This document shows, piece after piece, positions 33,642-41,475 of a DNA stretch of 64,000 nt. The notes below the pieces were generated by a model. That model did not search any database and had not been told where the DNA came from. It saw nothing but the letters and a program-made list of their open reading frames with translations. The stretch is taken from the NCBI RefSeq assembly GCF_013131805.1, contig NZ_JABJRC010000011.1:62001-126000 (forward strand), written 5' to 3'. The DNA comes from Kribbella sandramycini. GTDB lineage: Bacteria > Actinomycetota > Actinomycetes > Propionibacteriales > Kribbellaceae. The stretch's first letter is position 1, and every line of letters starts with the position of its first letter. The position numbers and the translations under genes are program-made.

Positions 33642-33887
33642 ATGACGGAGTTCAGGATCACCCACGAAATCCACGAGGCCCACCCCGACATCCGCGAGAA
33701 GCTCACCGCCACCACGATCGAGGCCATCAACGAGTCCAGCGCCCGCTCCGCCGAGGACGCCGCCCGCGTCCTGCGCCACAAACTCGCCGAGATCGGCGTC
33801 CACATGAGCGACCCGGCCTGCCTGGCCGCCATCGAGCGCATCCGCTCCGGCAAACAACTCCGCTTCGAAATCGAAGAAGCCGACTAG
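33642..33887 (+). CDS. Small acidic protein of unknown function
   Basis: 81 residues from ATG 33642, preceded by GGAAGGGA at good spacing; a TAGGCT -10-like hexamer lies about 45 bases upstream. The protein is helical and acidic (MTEFRITHEIHEAHPDIREKL; LRHKLAEIGVHMSD), with no Trp. No family is recognised. It overlaps the 3' end of the convergent pyrE gene by four bases. Confidence 0.65.
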   Translation: MTEFRITHEIHEAHPDIREKLTATTIEAINESSARSAEDAARVLRHKLAEIGVHMSDPACLAAIERIRSGKQLRFEIEEAD

Positions 33888-34405
33888 CCGGCGGTCAGCT
33901 GCTCCGGCGTGAGCAGCGCATGGAGCGTCAGCCCGGCTTCGGTAAGCGGGGTCGGCGTCCGGTCGTTGCGGTTGATGACGCAGACGGCGTCGGTGATGGT
34001 CGCGCCGGCTGCGCGGAGGTCGGCTGTCGACAGGACGATCTGGCCTCCGGTGGTGACGACGTCCTCGACGACGGTCACCCGGCGCCCGGCGACGTCCGCC
34101 CCCTCGGCGAGCCGGCGGGTGCCGTACTCCTTGGCCTTCTTGCGGACGAACGCGCAGGGTAGGCCGGTGTGCCGGCCGAGCGCTGTGACGACCGGAATGC
34201 CGCCCATCTCGAGACCCGCCAGCACCTCGGTCTCTGGGGGTACCAGCTCGACCATCGCCTTGGTGATCTCGTCGAGGAGGAGCGGATCGCCCTCGAACCG
34301 GTACTTGTCGAAGTACTCGTTGGTCACCTGGCCGGAGCGCAACAAGAACTCGCCGGTCAGGTGAGCTGTCGCGTAGATGCGGCGTCCTAGTTCGGCTTTC
34401 TCCAC
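33884..34405 (-). CDS. pyrE: Orotate phosphoribosyltransferase
   Basis: 173 residues from GTG 34405; GTG 34423 would add six residues. It makes orotidine 5'-phosphate from orotate and PRPP in pyrimidine synthesis. The N-terminal segment HLTGEFLLRSGQVTNEYFDKYRFE contains the orotate-site residues. The PRPP loop reads RRVTVVEDVVTTGGQIVLS (about 107-125), and the catalytic flexible loop is RKKAKEYGTRR. It is alone, away from other pyr genes, as in many actinomycetes. Confidence 0.93.
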   Translation of the reverse strand: MEKAELGRRIYATAHLTGEFLLRSGQVTNEYFDKYRFEGDPLLLDEITKAMVELVPPETEVLAGLEMGGIPVVTALGRHTGLPCAFVRKKAKEYGTRRLAEGADVAGRRVTVVEDVVTTGGQIVLSTADLRAAGATITDAVCVINRNDRTPTPLTEAGLTLHALLTPEQLTAG

Positions 34406-34465
34406 GCCTGGCACCCTAACCACCGGCCGGGACGTGGCTGCGCCCGCGGCCGGTGGTGGTGCCCA

Positions 34466-35713
34466 TCAGTTGAGCGGGAGGTTGACCCAGGTCTTGCCGG
34501 CGTCGATGGAGACGGACGCCGTCCGCGGGCCGGTCTTGCCGTAGTACAGGTCGCCCATGGCGCGGAAGGTCTGCAGCTTCGGGAAGCCTTCCTGACGCTC
34601 CGCCTCACCGTCTTCGGTGAGCAGGTACGCCCCGACTGACTCCGGTTTCGCCGCCTCCGCTTGGCCGATGAACATGATGCCTCGATCGGTCCAGGTCAGG
34701 TGTTGCTCAACGAGACCCCAGGTGGCCAGGTGGAGCGGGCGCCACGTCCGGCCCCGGTCGGGTGAGACATCGGCTTTCAGCAGCGCGCCCGCGGTGTTGC
34801 TGCCGTCGCCGACCGGGAACGCGACCGCGATGTTGCCGTCCGGCGAGACCACCAGATAGCTCTCGTTGGTCTCGAGCACCGGGTCGCGCGCCAGGTCGTG
34901 CTGCTCCCAGGTCTCGCCGTCATCCGTCCACATCACCAGGCCCATGCCGTCGCCACGGTGCGCCGCAGCCCAAACCCGCCCGGTCTGATCCCGGTACGCC
35001 GACCCTGCGCCCATCAGGCCGACTGGCAGCTTCAGCTGTTTCAGCTCACCCGCGCGGACGTCGAGCAGCGTGATCACCCCGCCGATCAGCTCACTGGTGA
35101 CGAGGTCACTCGGCCCGATCTTCGTCGTCTCACCGACGTACCGCACCGGCTTCTCCGCCGCCCCACCGGCACTGAGGTGGTACAGCTTGGCATCCTTCCA
35201 GGCCGGGTCGTCGGCGCTCTTCGGGAGATCCTCCGGCAGCGCGACGGCGACCAGATCCGGCCGGGAGTCCGAGGACACCGGGTCGTGGAACGGCAGCACG
35301 GTCACCGGACGCTTCAGGGCCGGGGTCACCAGCGGCACGTCGCCTCGGACCAGCTTCGCGGCGTACGTGCAGTTCTCGCCTTCGCACTTCTCCCACGCCG
35401 CAGCCCAACGGTCCGGCGCGACCACCGTCAGACCGGCCAACTCGCCGTCCGCCTCGGCCGGCACCTGCGGACCGGGAGCCGGCTTGATGTCCGACAGCTT
35501 CGGCGGCGCGACCGGGTCGGCGCCCTTGTCCACGATCATGCTCGGCGCGAAGACCAGCGCCGCGACCGCGATCACCGCAGTTGCCGTGGCGCCCGCGGCA
35601 AGTAACAGCTGATTGCGCGCCCGACGCCGCAGCCCACGCTGCAACAACTGCTCGAAGTCGGTCTGCCGGACCTGCTCCTGGACGGAGAAGCCCGCATCCT
35701 TGATCTCAGGCAT
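34466..35713 (-). CDS. Membrane-anchored beta-propeller protein paired with an ECF sigma factor
   Basis: 415 residues. A cytoplasmic N-terminal segment of about 35 residues (EQVRQTDFEQLLQRGLRRRARN) is followed by one transmembrane helix (about 36-57), then an extracellular part with repeated sialidase/VPS10-like propeller blades: WTDDGETWEQHDL, SPDRGRTWRPLHL, SIDAGKTWVNLPL (Asp-box-like S-x-D-x-G-x-T-W). It overlaps the end of the sigma gene by eight bases. By position it could be a non-classical anti-sigma or sensor, though no zinc-binding anti-sigma motif (HxxxCxxC) is present. Confidence 0.7.
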   Translation of the reverse strand: MPEIKDAGFSVQEQVRQTDFEQLLQRGLRRRARNQLLLAAGATATAVIAVAALVFAPSMIVDKGADPVAPPKLSDIKPAPGPQVPAEADGELAGLTVVAPDRWAAAWEKCEGENCTYAAKLVRGDVPLVTPALKRPVTVLPFHDPVSSDSRPDLVAVALPEDLPKSADDPAWKDAKLYHLSAGGAAEKPVRYVGETTKIGPSDLVTSELIGGVITLLDVRAGELKQLKLPVGLMGAGSAYRDQTGRVWAAAHRGDGMGLVMWTDDGETWEQHDLARDPVLETNESYLVVSPDGNIAVAFPVGDGSNTAGALLKADVSPDRGRTWRPLHLATWGLVEQHLTWTDRGIMFIGQAEAAKPESVGAYLLTEDGEAERQEGFPKLQTFRAMGDLYYGKTGPRTASVSIDAGKTWVNLPLN

Positions 35714-36218
35714 GGTCCGCCTCCTTGACGGGTTCGTCAGCCAATTCGTCCATCAGCCCGGCCAGCCGCTCCCGCCCCCGCGCCAGCCGCGCCTTCACCG
35801 TCCCCTCCGGCACCCCCAACTGCGCCGAGATCTCCCGCACCGGCAGATCCGCCAGATGGTGCAACACCAGCGCCTCCCGCTGCGCCGCCGGCAACTGCCG
35901 GAACCCATCCACCAGCGCCACATGATCCGGACTCAACGCCGGCTGCACCCCCGGCTCCGAAACCCCCGCGAACAACCCCCGGAACCGCCCAGCCCGCTTA
36001 GCCCGCCGACGCACCACATTCAGCGCCACAACCCGCAGCCAAGCCTCCGGGTTCTCCACCCGCGCAAACTGCCGCTGCCGCGCCACAGCCCGCACGAACG
36101 CCTCCTGCACCGCATCCTCGGCCTCGCCCAAATCACCGCAAAAGAAGTAAACCTGCGACACCAGCCGCCGATAACCCCCCACAAACAACTCGCGAAGCCG
36201 CTCCTCCACCGAGTCCAC
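35706..36218 (-). CDS. ECF RNA polymerase sigma factor (SigE/SigM-like)
   Basis: 170 residues from GTG 36218, chosen because GGAGG lies five bases upstream; GTG 36224 is an alternative. Region 2 shows FCGDLGEAEDAVQEAFVRAVARQ, then NPEAWLRVVALNVVRRRAKR. Region 4 shows FRQLPAAQREALVLHHLADL and PVREISAQLGVPEGTVKARLARGRERL. It is followed with overlap by a single-pass membrane propeller protein. The DNA upstream on the coding strand is extraordinarily G/T-rich with two G-quadruplex motifs. Confidence 0.92.
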   Translation of the reverse strand: MDSVEERLRELFVGGYRRLVSQVYFFCGDLGEAEDAVQEAFVRAVARQRQFARVENPEAWLRVVALNVVRRRAKRAGRFRGLFAGVSEPGVQPALSPDHVALVDGFRQLPAAQREALVLHHLADLPVREISAQLGVPEGTVKARLARGRERLAGLMDELADEPVKEADHA

Positions 36219-36253
36219 AGTCACCTCCACTCGTCTCCACATCATCAACGAGT

Positions 36254-36269
36254 CCCACCCCACCCACCC
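36254..36269 (-). promoter_or_regulatory. G-quadruplex motif upstream of the sigma gene
   Basis: On the minus strand this reads GGGTGGGTGGGGTGGG: four G-runs with one-base loops, the pattern of very stable parallel quadruplexes. It lies 36-51 bases before the sigma GTG on the coding strand. A second cluster of G-runs (6, 5, 4, 5 and 3 G) follows at 36277-36309. Confidence 0.55.
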
Positions 36270-36693
36270 GGTTGCACCCCCCACCCCCGCCATTTCCCCG
36301 CCCCCACCCACCACCACGCCACCACCTCCAACCACAGCTCCCCACCAGCGCGGCAGCACACCCGGCGACAGTCGCAACCACCCGCAACAGCACACCCCCC
36401 GGCCACAGCCGGCCAGCGCCCCCGCCCGTCGACCACAGCCCCAACAGCCACCACCCGTGCGGCATCGCCTACCACAGCCCCCGCTCACGCGCTGCAGCAC
36501 ACGCCCCGGCGACACCAGACCCCCCGAGCACCACCCCGCAACACCTGCGCGGCAGCGCGGCCCCGGCGACAGCCGGGAATCCCCGGGGCGGCAGCCCGGA
36601 ACTGAAACTCAGGGCGGAGGGGGAACGGGCGGGACGGGAGGGCAGCGCACGGCACGCACGCGGGGAACACCCGGGCGCCAGCCCGGAACACCC

Positions 36694-36710
36694 GCGGGCG
36701 ACAAGCCCGC
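36694..36710 (-). terminator. Hairpin after the DnaQ-BRCT gene
   Basis: GCGGGC-N5-GCCCGC is located about 20 bases beyond the exonuclease stop on the minus strand. There is no U-run. Confidence 0.4.
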
Positions 36711-36729
36711 AGGACACACGACGTACGGG

Positions 36730-37962
36730 CTAGCTGGCGTGCTGTTCCGGCCGCTCAGGCAACAGCCGCCGAAAGGCCTCGACAGTGATGATCGGTACGC
36801 CGAACTCCCGCGCAGCTCGCGCCTTGACCGACAAACTATCCGGATCAGCCGCAACAACAAACGTGGTGTCGGGCCGAACCGCCTCCTGCGGTGAGTAGCC
36901 CGCCGCAACAGCCCGATCCCACCAGGTCTCGCGAGATTCGATCATGTCGCCGGTGAAGACCATCGTGCTCCCCAACGGAAACCCATCGGCCCCGGGCCGC
37001 GACGGTACGACGTACGCCCCGGCACTCGCCCGGATCAGCGCGTCGTCCACCTCCGACTCCTGATGACCGAGCATCACGGCGACGCGATCGAGATCCGCGC
37101 GCTGCTCACCCGTGATCGCCCCCTCCGCCCACGACGCCTGCGCCAGCCCGGCCACGTAGTACCGATGCAGCTCATGAACCTCCACCCGTGTCAGCCCGAG
37201 CGCGGTCGCAACCTGCACCAGCTGATCAGCATCCGCAGCGGTGATCTCCCGATTCGCCAAGATCCCATCAAGTAACGCGAGGTACGAGTTCGCCTGTGGC
37301 GGCTCCGGCACGCGCGGCAACTGGTCGACGAGTCGACTCATCCACCCATGCCGCCCACCCGCGTGCACCGGCCGAACAGTCGGCGAGAAAGACCCACCAG
37401 GCAACGCCGGCCACCGCATCCCCCGAACCTCTTCATAAGCCCACTGCCACGGCGGAGGCGACGGAAACGCCTGTAAATACTGGGCAAACAGCGCAGCGGT
37501 CGCCCGCGTATCGGCCAGCGCCGAGTGCCACCCCTCGATCGAGATCCCCGCCGCGGCACAACACGCGCCCAGCGTCCGCTTCGCGCCCGGATACAGATAC
37601 CCGGCCAGCGCCATCGTGCACATCGATCGCTCGGTGATCAGCGGTACGACGAGGCCCAGCCGCTCGAACTCCGCCCGCAGGAACTCCAGGTCGAACTCGA
37701 CGTTGTGCCCCACCACCATCCGCCCGGCCAGCAACTCCCCCAACTGCGCCGCCGCATCGGCGAACTCGGGCGCCGCCAGCACATCAGCAGTCAAGATGCC
37801 GTGGATATGCTGCGGCCCGAGATCGCGCTGCGGATTCAGTAGCGTCACCCACTCACGCTCGACCTGACCCCGCGCATCGAGCAAGACGACCGCGATCTCG
37901 ATCACCCGATGCCGATGACTCGGCAACAACCCGGTCGTCTCGGTGTCGATGACGGCGTACAT
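36730..37962 (-). CDS. DnaQ-like 3'-5' exonuclease with C-terminal BRCT domain
   Basis: 410 residues from ATG 37962. The DEDDh exonuclease motifs are present: YAVIDTETTG (Asp6, Glu8), HNVEFDLEFL and HSALADTRATA (His then Asp). After residue 200 comes a helical spacer (LDGILANREITAADADQLVQVATALGL). The BRCT-like end is GSTMVFTGDMIESRETW, then TFVVAADPDSLSVKARAAREFGVPIITVEAF. Actinobacterial exonuclease-BRCT proteins resemble the epsilon-like subunit annotated as polymerase III epsilon. A role in DNA repair or proofreading is likely. It is not in an operon with other repair genes. Confidence 0.88.
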   Translation of the reverse strand: MYAVIDTETTGLLPSHRHRVIEIAVVLLDARGQVEREWVTLLNPQRDLGPQHIHGILTADVLAAPEFADAAAQLGELLAGRMVVGHNVEFDLEFLRAEFERLGLVVPLITERSMCTMALAGYLYPGAKRTLGACCAAAGISIEGWHSALADTRATAALFAQYLQAFPSPPPWQWAYEEVRGMRWPALPGGSFSPTVRPVHAGGRHGWMSRLVDQLPRVPEPPQANSYLALLDGILANREITAADADQLVQVATALGLTRVEVHELHRYYVAGLAQASWAEGAITGEQRADLDRVAVMLGHQESEVDDALIRASAGAYVVPSRPGADGFPLGSTMVFTGDMIESRETWWDRAVAAGYSPQEAVRPDTTFVVAADPDSLSVKARAAREFGVPIITVEAFRRLLPERPEQHAS

Positions 37963-38032
37963 CACGGGCCTCCTCAGGCTCGGCTCCCACGCACACCAAG
38001 CCAATCACAGCCCACCGACACTTTCCGCCGCC

Positions 38033-38671
38033 TCACACCGCCGGCGGAACATCCACCCCGATCTCCTCGCCCAGCTTCGCCCCGTGCATCAGCGCCAGCT
38101 CGTCCCCGCTCCAGAACCGCCCCGGGTCGTACCAGTTCGGCCGCCGCCCCTTCATCAGCAGCCCCATCTCCTCGTACGTCACCGCGACCACCTCCGCGCA
38201 GTACGCCGACTCCAGCTCGAACTCCCGGCGGCCACGCCGCAGCGCGGGGATGCGACCGCGCGCCCACCGCGACGCGAGCCGTGCCGTCGACGGGAACGGC
38301 GTACCGTCGAGGCGCGCGACAGTCCGCAGTACGGCGTCCTCCATCGTGCGCGTGACCGGGTGGTCGAGCTGGCGCAGCCAGGCGCGCTGGCCGTACTTGT
38401 GCGCCCAGACGGTCACCGCGTCGCGCAGGTCGTGCAGCTGGACGCCGCGGTGATGCGTGCCGGTCCACACGTCCTCCAGCGACCGGCCGAGCTCGGCATG
38501 CCACATCAGCGGCGGCATGTCCTCGATCACGATCGCCATCCCGACGTGGTTGACGGGGCTGTTGGTCATCGTCTGGATCGCGCGATCGGCGGCACTCTCA
38601 CCGCGGAACAGCCAAATGTCACCTGTTCGTGTCAGTTCCGTAGCGTCATCCAGTGAAATGCGGCTCTCCAC
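38033..38671 (-). CDS. Circularly permuted NlpC/P60 (YiiX-like) hydrolase-fold protein
   Basis: 212 residues. The N-terminal GDIWLFRGESAADRAIQTM and NHVGMAIVIED carry His42, and the C-terminal ESAYCAEVVAVTYEEMGL carries Cys158. This order, His first and Cys later, is that of the permuted YiiX/LRAT-like branch of the NlpC/P60 superfamily, whose members act on lipids or amide bonds. There is no signal peptide, so it is cytoplasmic and not a wall hydrolase of the usual secreted kind. It is divergent from the 51-residue membrane protein at 38690. Confidence 0.7.
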   Translation of the reverse strand: MESRISLDDATELTRTGDIWLFRGESAADRAIQTMTNSPVNHVGMAIVIEDMPPLMWHAELGRSLEDVWTGTHHRGVQLHDLRDAVTVWAHKYGQRAWLRQLDHPVTRTMEDAVLRTVARLDGTPFPSTARLASRWARGRIPALRRGRREFELESAYCAEVVAVTYEEMGLLMKGRRPNWYDPGRFWSGDELALMHGAKLGEEIGVDVPPAV

Positions 38672-38689
38672 GTCGCTAGGTTAGTCGGC

Positions 38690-38845
38690 ATGAAGGTATG
38701 GAAGGTCGTAGGACTTGCGGGGCTCGTCGGCGTTGCCGCCACGGGCGTGGTCATCGCGCGCGGCGAGCGCAAGCGGCGCGCCTACACGCCGGAAGAGGTG
38801 CGCGACCGCCTCAAGACCCGGGTCAAGGAAGCAGCGAACGCCTGA
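38690..38845 (+). CDS. 51-residue single-pass membrane protein
   Basis: A short gene from ATG 38690 to TGA 38845: MKVWKVVGLAGLVGVAATGV, then VIARGERKRRAYTPEEVRDRLKTR. One hydrophobic helix (about 5-22) is followed by a basic stretch and a helical, charged C-terminus facing the cytoplasm. The pattern VARxERxRRAYTPxEVRxRL is, as I recall, shared by small proteins in many actinomycetes, and the codon pattern is coding-like. The function is unknown. Confidence 0.65.
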   Translation: MKVWKVVGLAGLVGVAATGVVIARGERKRRAYTPEEVRDRLKTRVKEAANA

Positions 38846-38877
38846 ATCGGTTCAGGTAACCGCACCGGTACGACGAT

Positions 38878-38937
38878 CGGCCGGGCGCGAGGACGCCGTA
38901 ACTCGGTGGTACGGCGACACCCCTCCGCGCCCGGCCG
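38878..38937. terminator. Two-tier hairpin between convergent genes
   Basis: An outer stem of 15-16 bases (CGGCCGGGCGCGAGG with CCTCCGCGCCCGGCCG, one bulged base) encloses an inner stem GCCGTA-N9-TACGGC. It sits between the convergent 51-residue gene and the metallophosphoesterase gene, so a bidirectional terminator is likely. Confidence 0.6.
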
Positions 38938-38969
38938 AAGTCATGTCCTGATCTTACGGCCCCCGCCAA

Positions 38970-39461
38970 CTAAATGTTGTGCAAGGCAACTTCTTTCAGC
39001 CGGCCCGCGCCGATCACGGCGGTCTGGAACGTGCAGTACGGCTGCCGTCGCCGGTCGGTCGGCGATCCAGGATTCAGCAACCGCATCCCGGCCGGGCTCG
39101 TGCTGTCCCACGGAATGTGGCTGTGCCCGAACACGAGCAGATCTACTCCCGGGTAAGCCCGGTCGCACCGCTCCTCGCGCCCCTTCGCGGCACCGGTCTC
39201 GTGGACGACGGCCACCTCCAGCCCGTCGAGTGACACCCGCGCCACCTCCGGCAATCGCGCCCGCAGGTCGTCGCCGTCGTTGTTACCCCAGCACCCCACC
39301 AGCCGCTTCGCGCGCTCCTCCAGCTCGTCGAGCAGCGCCACGTGCACCCAGTCGCCCGCGTGGATCACGACGTCCGCCTCATCGACCGCCGCCCACACCA
39401 CGTCTGGGAGCCGCTTCGCCCGCACCGGCAGATGAGTGTCCGAGATCAGCAACAGCCGCAT
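38970..39461 (-). CDS. YfcE/MJ0936-type metallophosphoesterase
   Basis: 163 residues from ATG 39461. All metal-site motifs are present: ISDTHLP (D, H), HAGDWV (GD), GNNDG (GN-D), VVHE and FGHSHIP (GHSH). It is a cytoplasmic phosphodiesterase of the small YfcE class. Substrates in the family are phosphodiesters of unclear physiological identity. It follows the epimerase gene on the same strand by about 30 bases. Confidence 0.9.
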   Translation of the reverse strand: MRLLLISDTHLPVRAKRLPDVVWAAVDEADVVIHAGDWVHVALLDELEERAKRLVGCWGNNDGDDLRARLPEVARVSLDGLEVAVVHETGAAKGREERCDRAYPGVDLLVFGHSHIPWDSTSPAGMRLLNPGSPTDRRRQPYCTFQTAVIGAGRLKEVALHNI

Positions 39462-39492
39462 CAGCCCACTCTCCAACGCCAGAACGCTCCAT

Positions 39493-40473
39493 TCAACTCT
39501 GCAGCGCCGCGATCAACTCCTTCTCCCGCGCCAGGCTCAGCCCGGCGCGCCGCTCGCGCGCCAGCCCCAGCTCGCGCTCGTAGGCCAAGACATCGACCAG
39601 GAACTCCCGCCGGAACCTATGCCGCAGCCCCGCGGCCTGCCCGCTGCGGCACGACCACCCGGCGTACTCCGGATCGGACATCCACATCGTCAGCGACTCG
39701 GGCCCCATGTACTGCCCGACCTCCTGGTTCTCCAGCCAGCTAGCCGAAGCCGTCACCACAGGCCCGGTATGCCCGCCGATCTCCCGCACCAGCTCGATCC
39801 ACTCCCCGAACGGCACAGCAGGCCCCACAGTGTCGAAAACGCCCGTCCGCCCCGATTCGGCGTTGTCGAGCAACCAGCTGGCCAGATCACGCACATCCAC
39901 CACCGCTGTCGGCAGGTCTGGGCTGTCCGGCACCAGCAACGGCTCCTCCGGCGCCAGGGCCGCCCGCGCGACCCACGCCCCGGCCCGGTCGCTCGGATCC
40001 CCCGGGCCGCCGATCAGGCCGGCCCGCGCGATCACCAGCCGATCGCCGACGGCCGCCGTCGATGCAAGCTCACACGCAACCTTGGCCTCGCCGTACTGCG
40101 CTCTGTCCGCCGTATCCCCTTCGAACGGCGGACGCACCGCTGCCGACTCATCGGCGCCCGGGGTGTCGAACTTCTCGTACACATTCCCCGACGAGACATA
40201 ACTCCAGTGTTTCGCCCGCGCCCCGAACGCCGCCAACGCCCCGCGCACGAACCCCGGCTGCCAGGACACCTCGAACACCGCATCCCACTCCTGCGCGGGG
40301 ACGGCGTCGTACGCGTCGGGTCTGCTGCGATCGACCGGTATCAGCGTCGCGCCGGACGCCGCCGCCCCGCTCTCCCCGCGGGCGACGCAGGTCACCGCAT
40401 GACCGCGCGCCACCGCCTGCGCCGCGATCTCCCGACCCAGCCACGCCGTCCCACCAAGGATCAGAATCTCCAT
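39493..40473 (-). CDS. NAD-dependent epimerase/dehydratase-like reductase (extended SDR)
   Basis: 326 residues from ATG 40473. The Rossmann motif ILGGTAWLGREIAAQAVARGH (residues 4-24, seen as GGTAWLG) is followed by YVSSGNVYEKFDTP and a YGEAK active-site Tyr-x-x-x-Lys (about 145-149). The protein belongs to the atypical, reductase-like SDR group related to isoflavone/CSP41-type proteins. The C-terminus is helical and Arg-rich. The substrate is unknown. Likely cotranscribed with the metallophosphoesterase. Confidence 0.83.
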   Translation of the reverse strand: MEILILGGTAWLGREIAAQAVARGHAVTCVARGESGAAASGATLIPVDRSRPDAYDAVPAQEWDAVFEVSWQPGFVRGALAAFGARAKHWSYVSSGNVYEKFDTPGADESAAVRPPFEGDTADRAQYGEAKVACELASTAAVGDRLVIARAGLIGGPGDPSDRAGAWVARAALAPEEPLLVPDSPDLPTAVVDVRDLASWLLDNAESGRTGVFDTVGPAVPFGEWIELVREIGGHTGPVVTASASWLENQEVGQYMGPESLTMWMSDPEYAGWSCRSGQAAGLRHRFRREFLVDVLAYERELGLARERRAGLSLAREKELIAALQS

Positions 40474-40635
40474 GCAGACAAGCCAATCAGGCCCCACCGA
40501 CAAAACCCAACAGCCTTAGCCGACAGCAGAAATCACCCGCTCGCGGACACATCATCACCACCGGTCGCGAACCCTTGCCGAGGGCCCGTTCCAGGCGCAC
40601 TGTCGAAGGAACCGCTGTCGAACCAAGGGGGAGAA

Positions 40636-40932
40636 ATGGCTGGTTTCGTTCAGATCATCGAGTATCGGACGTCGCGCCCGAGCGAGGTGGTCGCGCCCAC
40701 CGACGACTTCCGCGCCAAGCGGGAGGCCGAAGGCGACGGCCCGATGCCGGAGCGCGCCGTCACCTGCGCGGACCGCAACGACCCGGACCACTACTACACG
40801 ATCGTCGAGTTCGCGTCGTACGAGGAGGCGATGGCGAACTCCGCCCGCCCCGACACCGGTGAGTTCGCTGCCCGGATGGCGGAGCTGTGCGACGGACCGG
40901 CGACGTACCGGGACCTGGACGTCGTCACCTGA
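40636..40932 (+). CDS. Small dimeric alpha/beta-barrel (antibiotic-monooxygenase-like) protein
   Basis: 98 residues from ATG 40636 after GGGGGAGAA. The layout beta-helix-beta-beta-helix with VQIIEYRTSRPSEV, AVTCADRNDPDHYYTIVEFASYEEAM and a final PATYRDLDVV resembles the ABM/dabb fold. No catalytic residue can be named. Isolated, with its own promoter and a strong terminator. Confidence 0.7.
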   Translation: MAGFVQIIEYRTSRPSEVVAPTDDFRAKREAEGDGPMPERAVTCADRNDPDHYYTIVEFASYEEAMANSARPDTGEFAARMAELCDGPATYRDLDVVT

Positions 40933-40944
40933 GCCCGGACAGGG

Positions 40945-40982
40945 CTCGACCCCAGCCGGACTCGCATTCGGCTGGGGTCGAG
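40945..40982 (+). terminator. Perfect 14-bp hairpin terminator
   Basis: CTCGACCCCAGCCG pairs perfectly with CGGCTGGGGTCGAG around a 10-base loop, 12 bases after the stop of the ABM-like gene. Confidence 0.85.
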
Positions 40983-40995
40983 GCAGGAGATGGAG

Positions 40996-41062
40996 GCCGG
41001 TGCCGGAAAGGAAGGCGGCACCGGCGCTCCGCTCGGGGCCGGGTCCACGGCGCTGGACCCGG
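40996..41062. terminator. Two further hairpins before the convergent gene
   Basis: GCCGGTGCC-N12-GGCACCGGC (40996-41025) and CCGGGTCC-N8-GGACCCGG (41039-41062) lie between the ABM-like terminator and the stop of the minus-strand gene at 41080. The second is well placed to terminate the toxin operon. Confidence 0.55.
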
Positions 41063-41079
41063 ACATGTCTGGTGGAGGG

Positions 41080-41475
41080 CTAACGGAAGACCCGGGACGG
41101 CGTCCACCCGGCCGGCGGGGCGCCGCCGTACGAGCCGTTGCCGCGATCGCTGTGCAGCGGATCAGGGTCCTGTGGTTCCGGCGTCGCGTGCAGGTCGGGC
41201 CACGGCCGCTGGGCCAGCGTTTCGCGCGGTGGGAGCGTCGGACCAGGGTCCGGACCGGCGTCGGCGTCGATCCACTCGACCTCGGTGGCCCCGCCGTGCC
41301 CGTGGATCGCGATCACCGACTCGATCGCATCCCACACCGTCGTGGTCGGATAGTCGCCGTACCAGCGCAGCGCCACCGCTCCGTCGGTGAACTGCACACC
41401 CTCGGCGACCGGCCCGGTCCCACTCACCCCGGACACGTCCTGATGGCGAATCAGCCGGAAGCGACGAGAAGTCAT
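41080..41475 (-). CDS. Conserved small protein at the end of the toxin operon
   Basis: 131 residues from ATG 41475. The N-terminal 75 residues are compact and look conserved (RRFRLIRHQDVSGVSGTGPVAEGVQF; ALRWYGDYPTTTVWDAIESV; HGHGGATEVEWID). The rest is Pro-rich and probably disordered. Its start overlaps the stop of the 74-residue gene by four bases (ATGA). No catalytic motif is visible. It may be an accessory or second immunity component, or an unrelated housekeeping pair. Sequence alone does not decide. Confidence 0.65.
   Translation of the reverse strand: MTSRRFRLIRHQDVSGVSGTGPVAEGVQFTDGAVALRWYGDYPTTTVWDAIESVIAIHGHGGATEVEWIDADAGPDPGPTLPPRETLAQRPWPDLHATPEPQDPDPLHSDRGNGSYGGAPPAGWTPSRVFR

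Larger units (their letters stand above)
36225..36729. other. 505-base gene-free region, C/A-rich on the plus strand
   Basis: No credible gene is visible on either strand. The first 250 bases contain almost no G or T on the plus strand (runs such as CCCACCCC and CACCACCAC), so the minus strand is G/T-rich in the 5' region of the sigma gene. The remainder holds short, recurring words such as CGACAG, CCCGGAA and CCACAGC. A hairpin GCGGGC-N5-GCCCGC lies at 36694-36710, 16 bases beyond the exonuclease stop. It may be a mutational leftover of a lost gene or a structured regulatory region. Confidence 0.5.
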
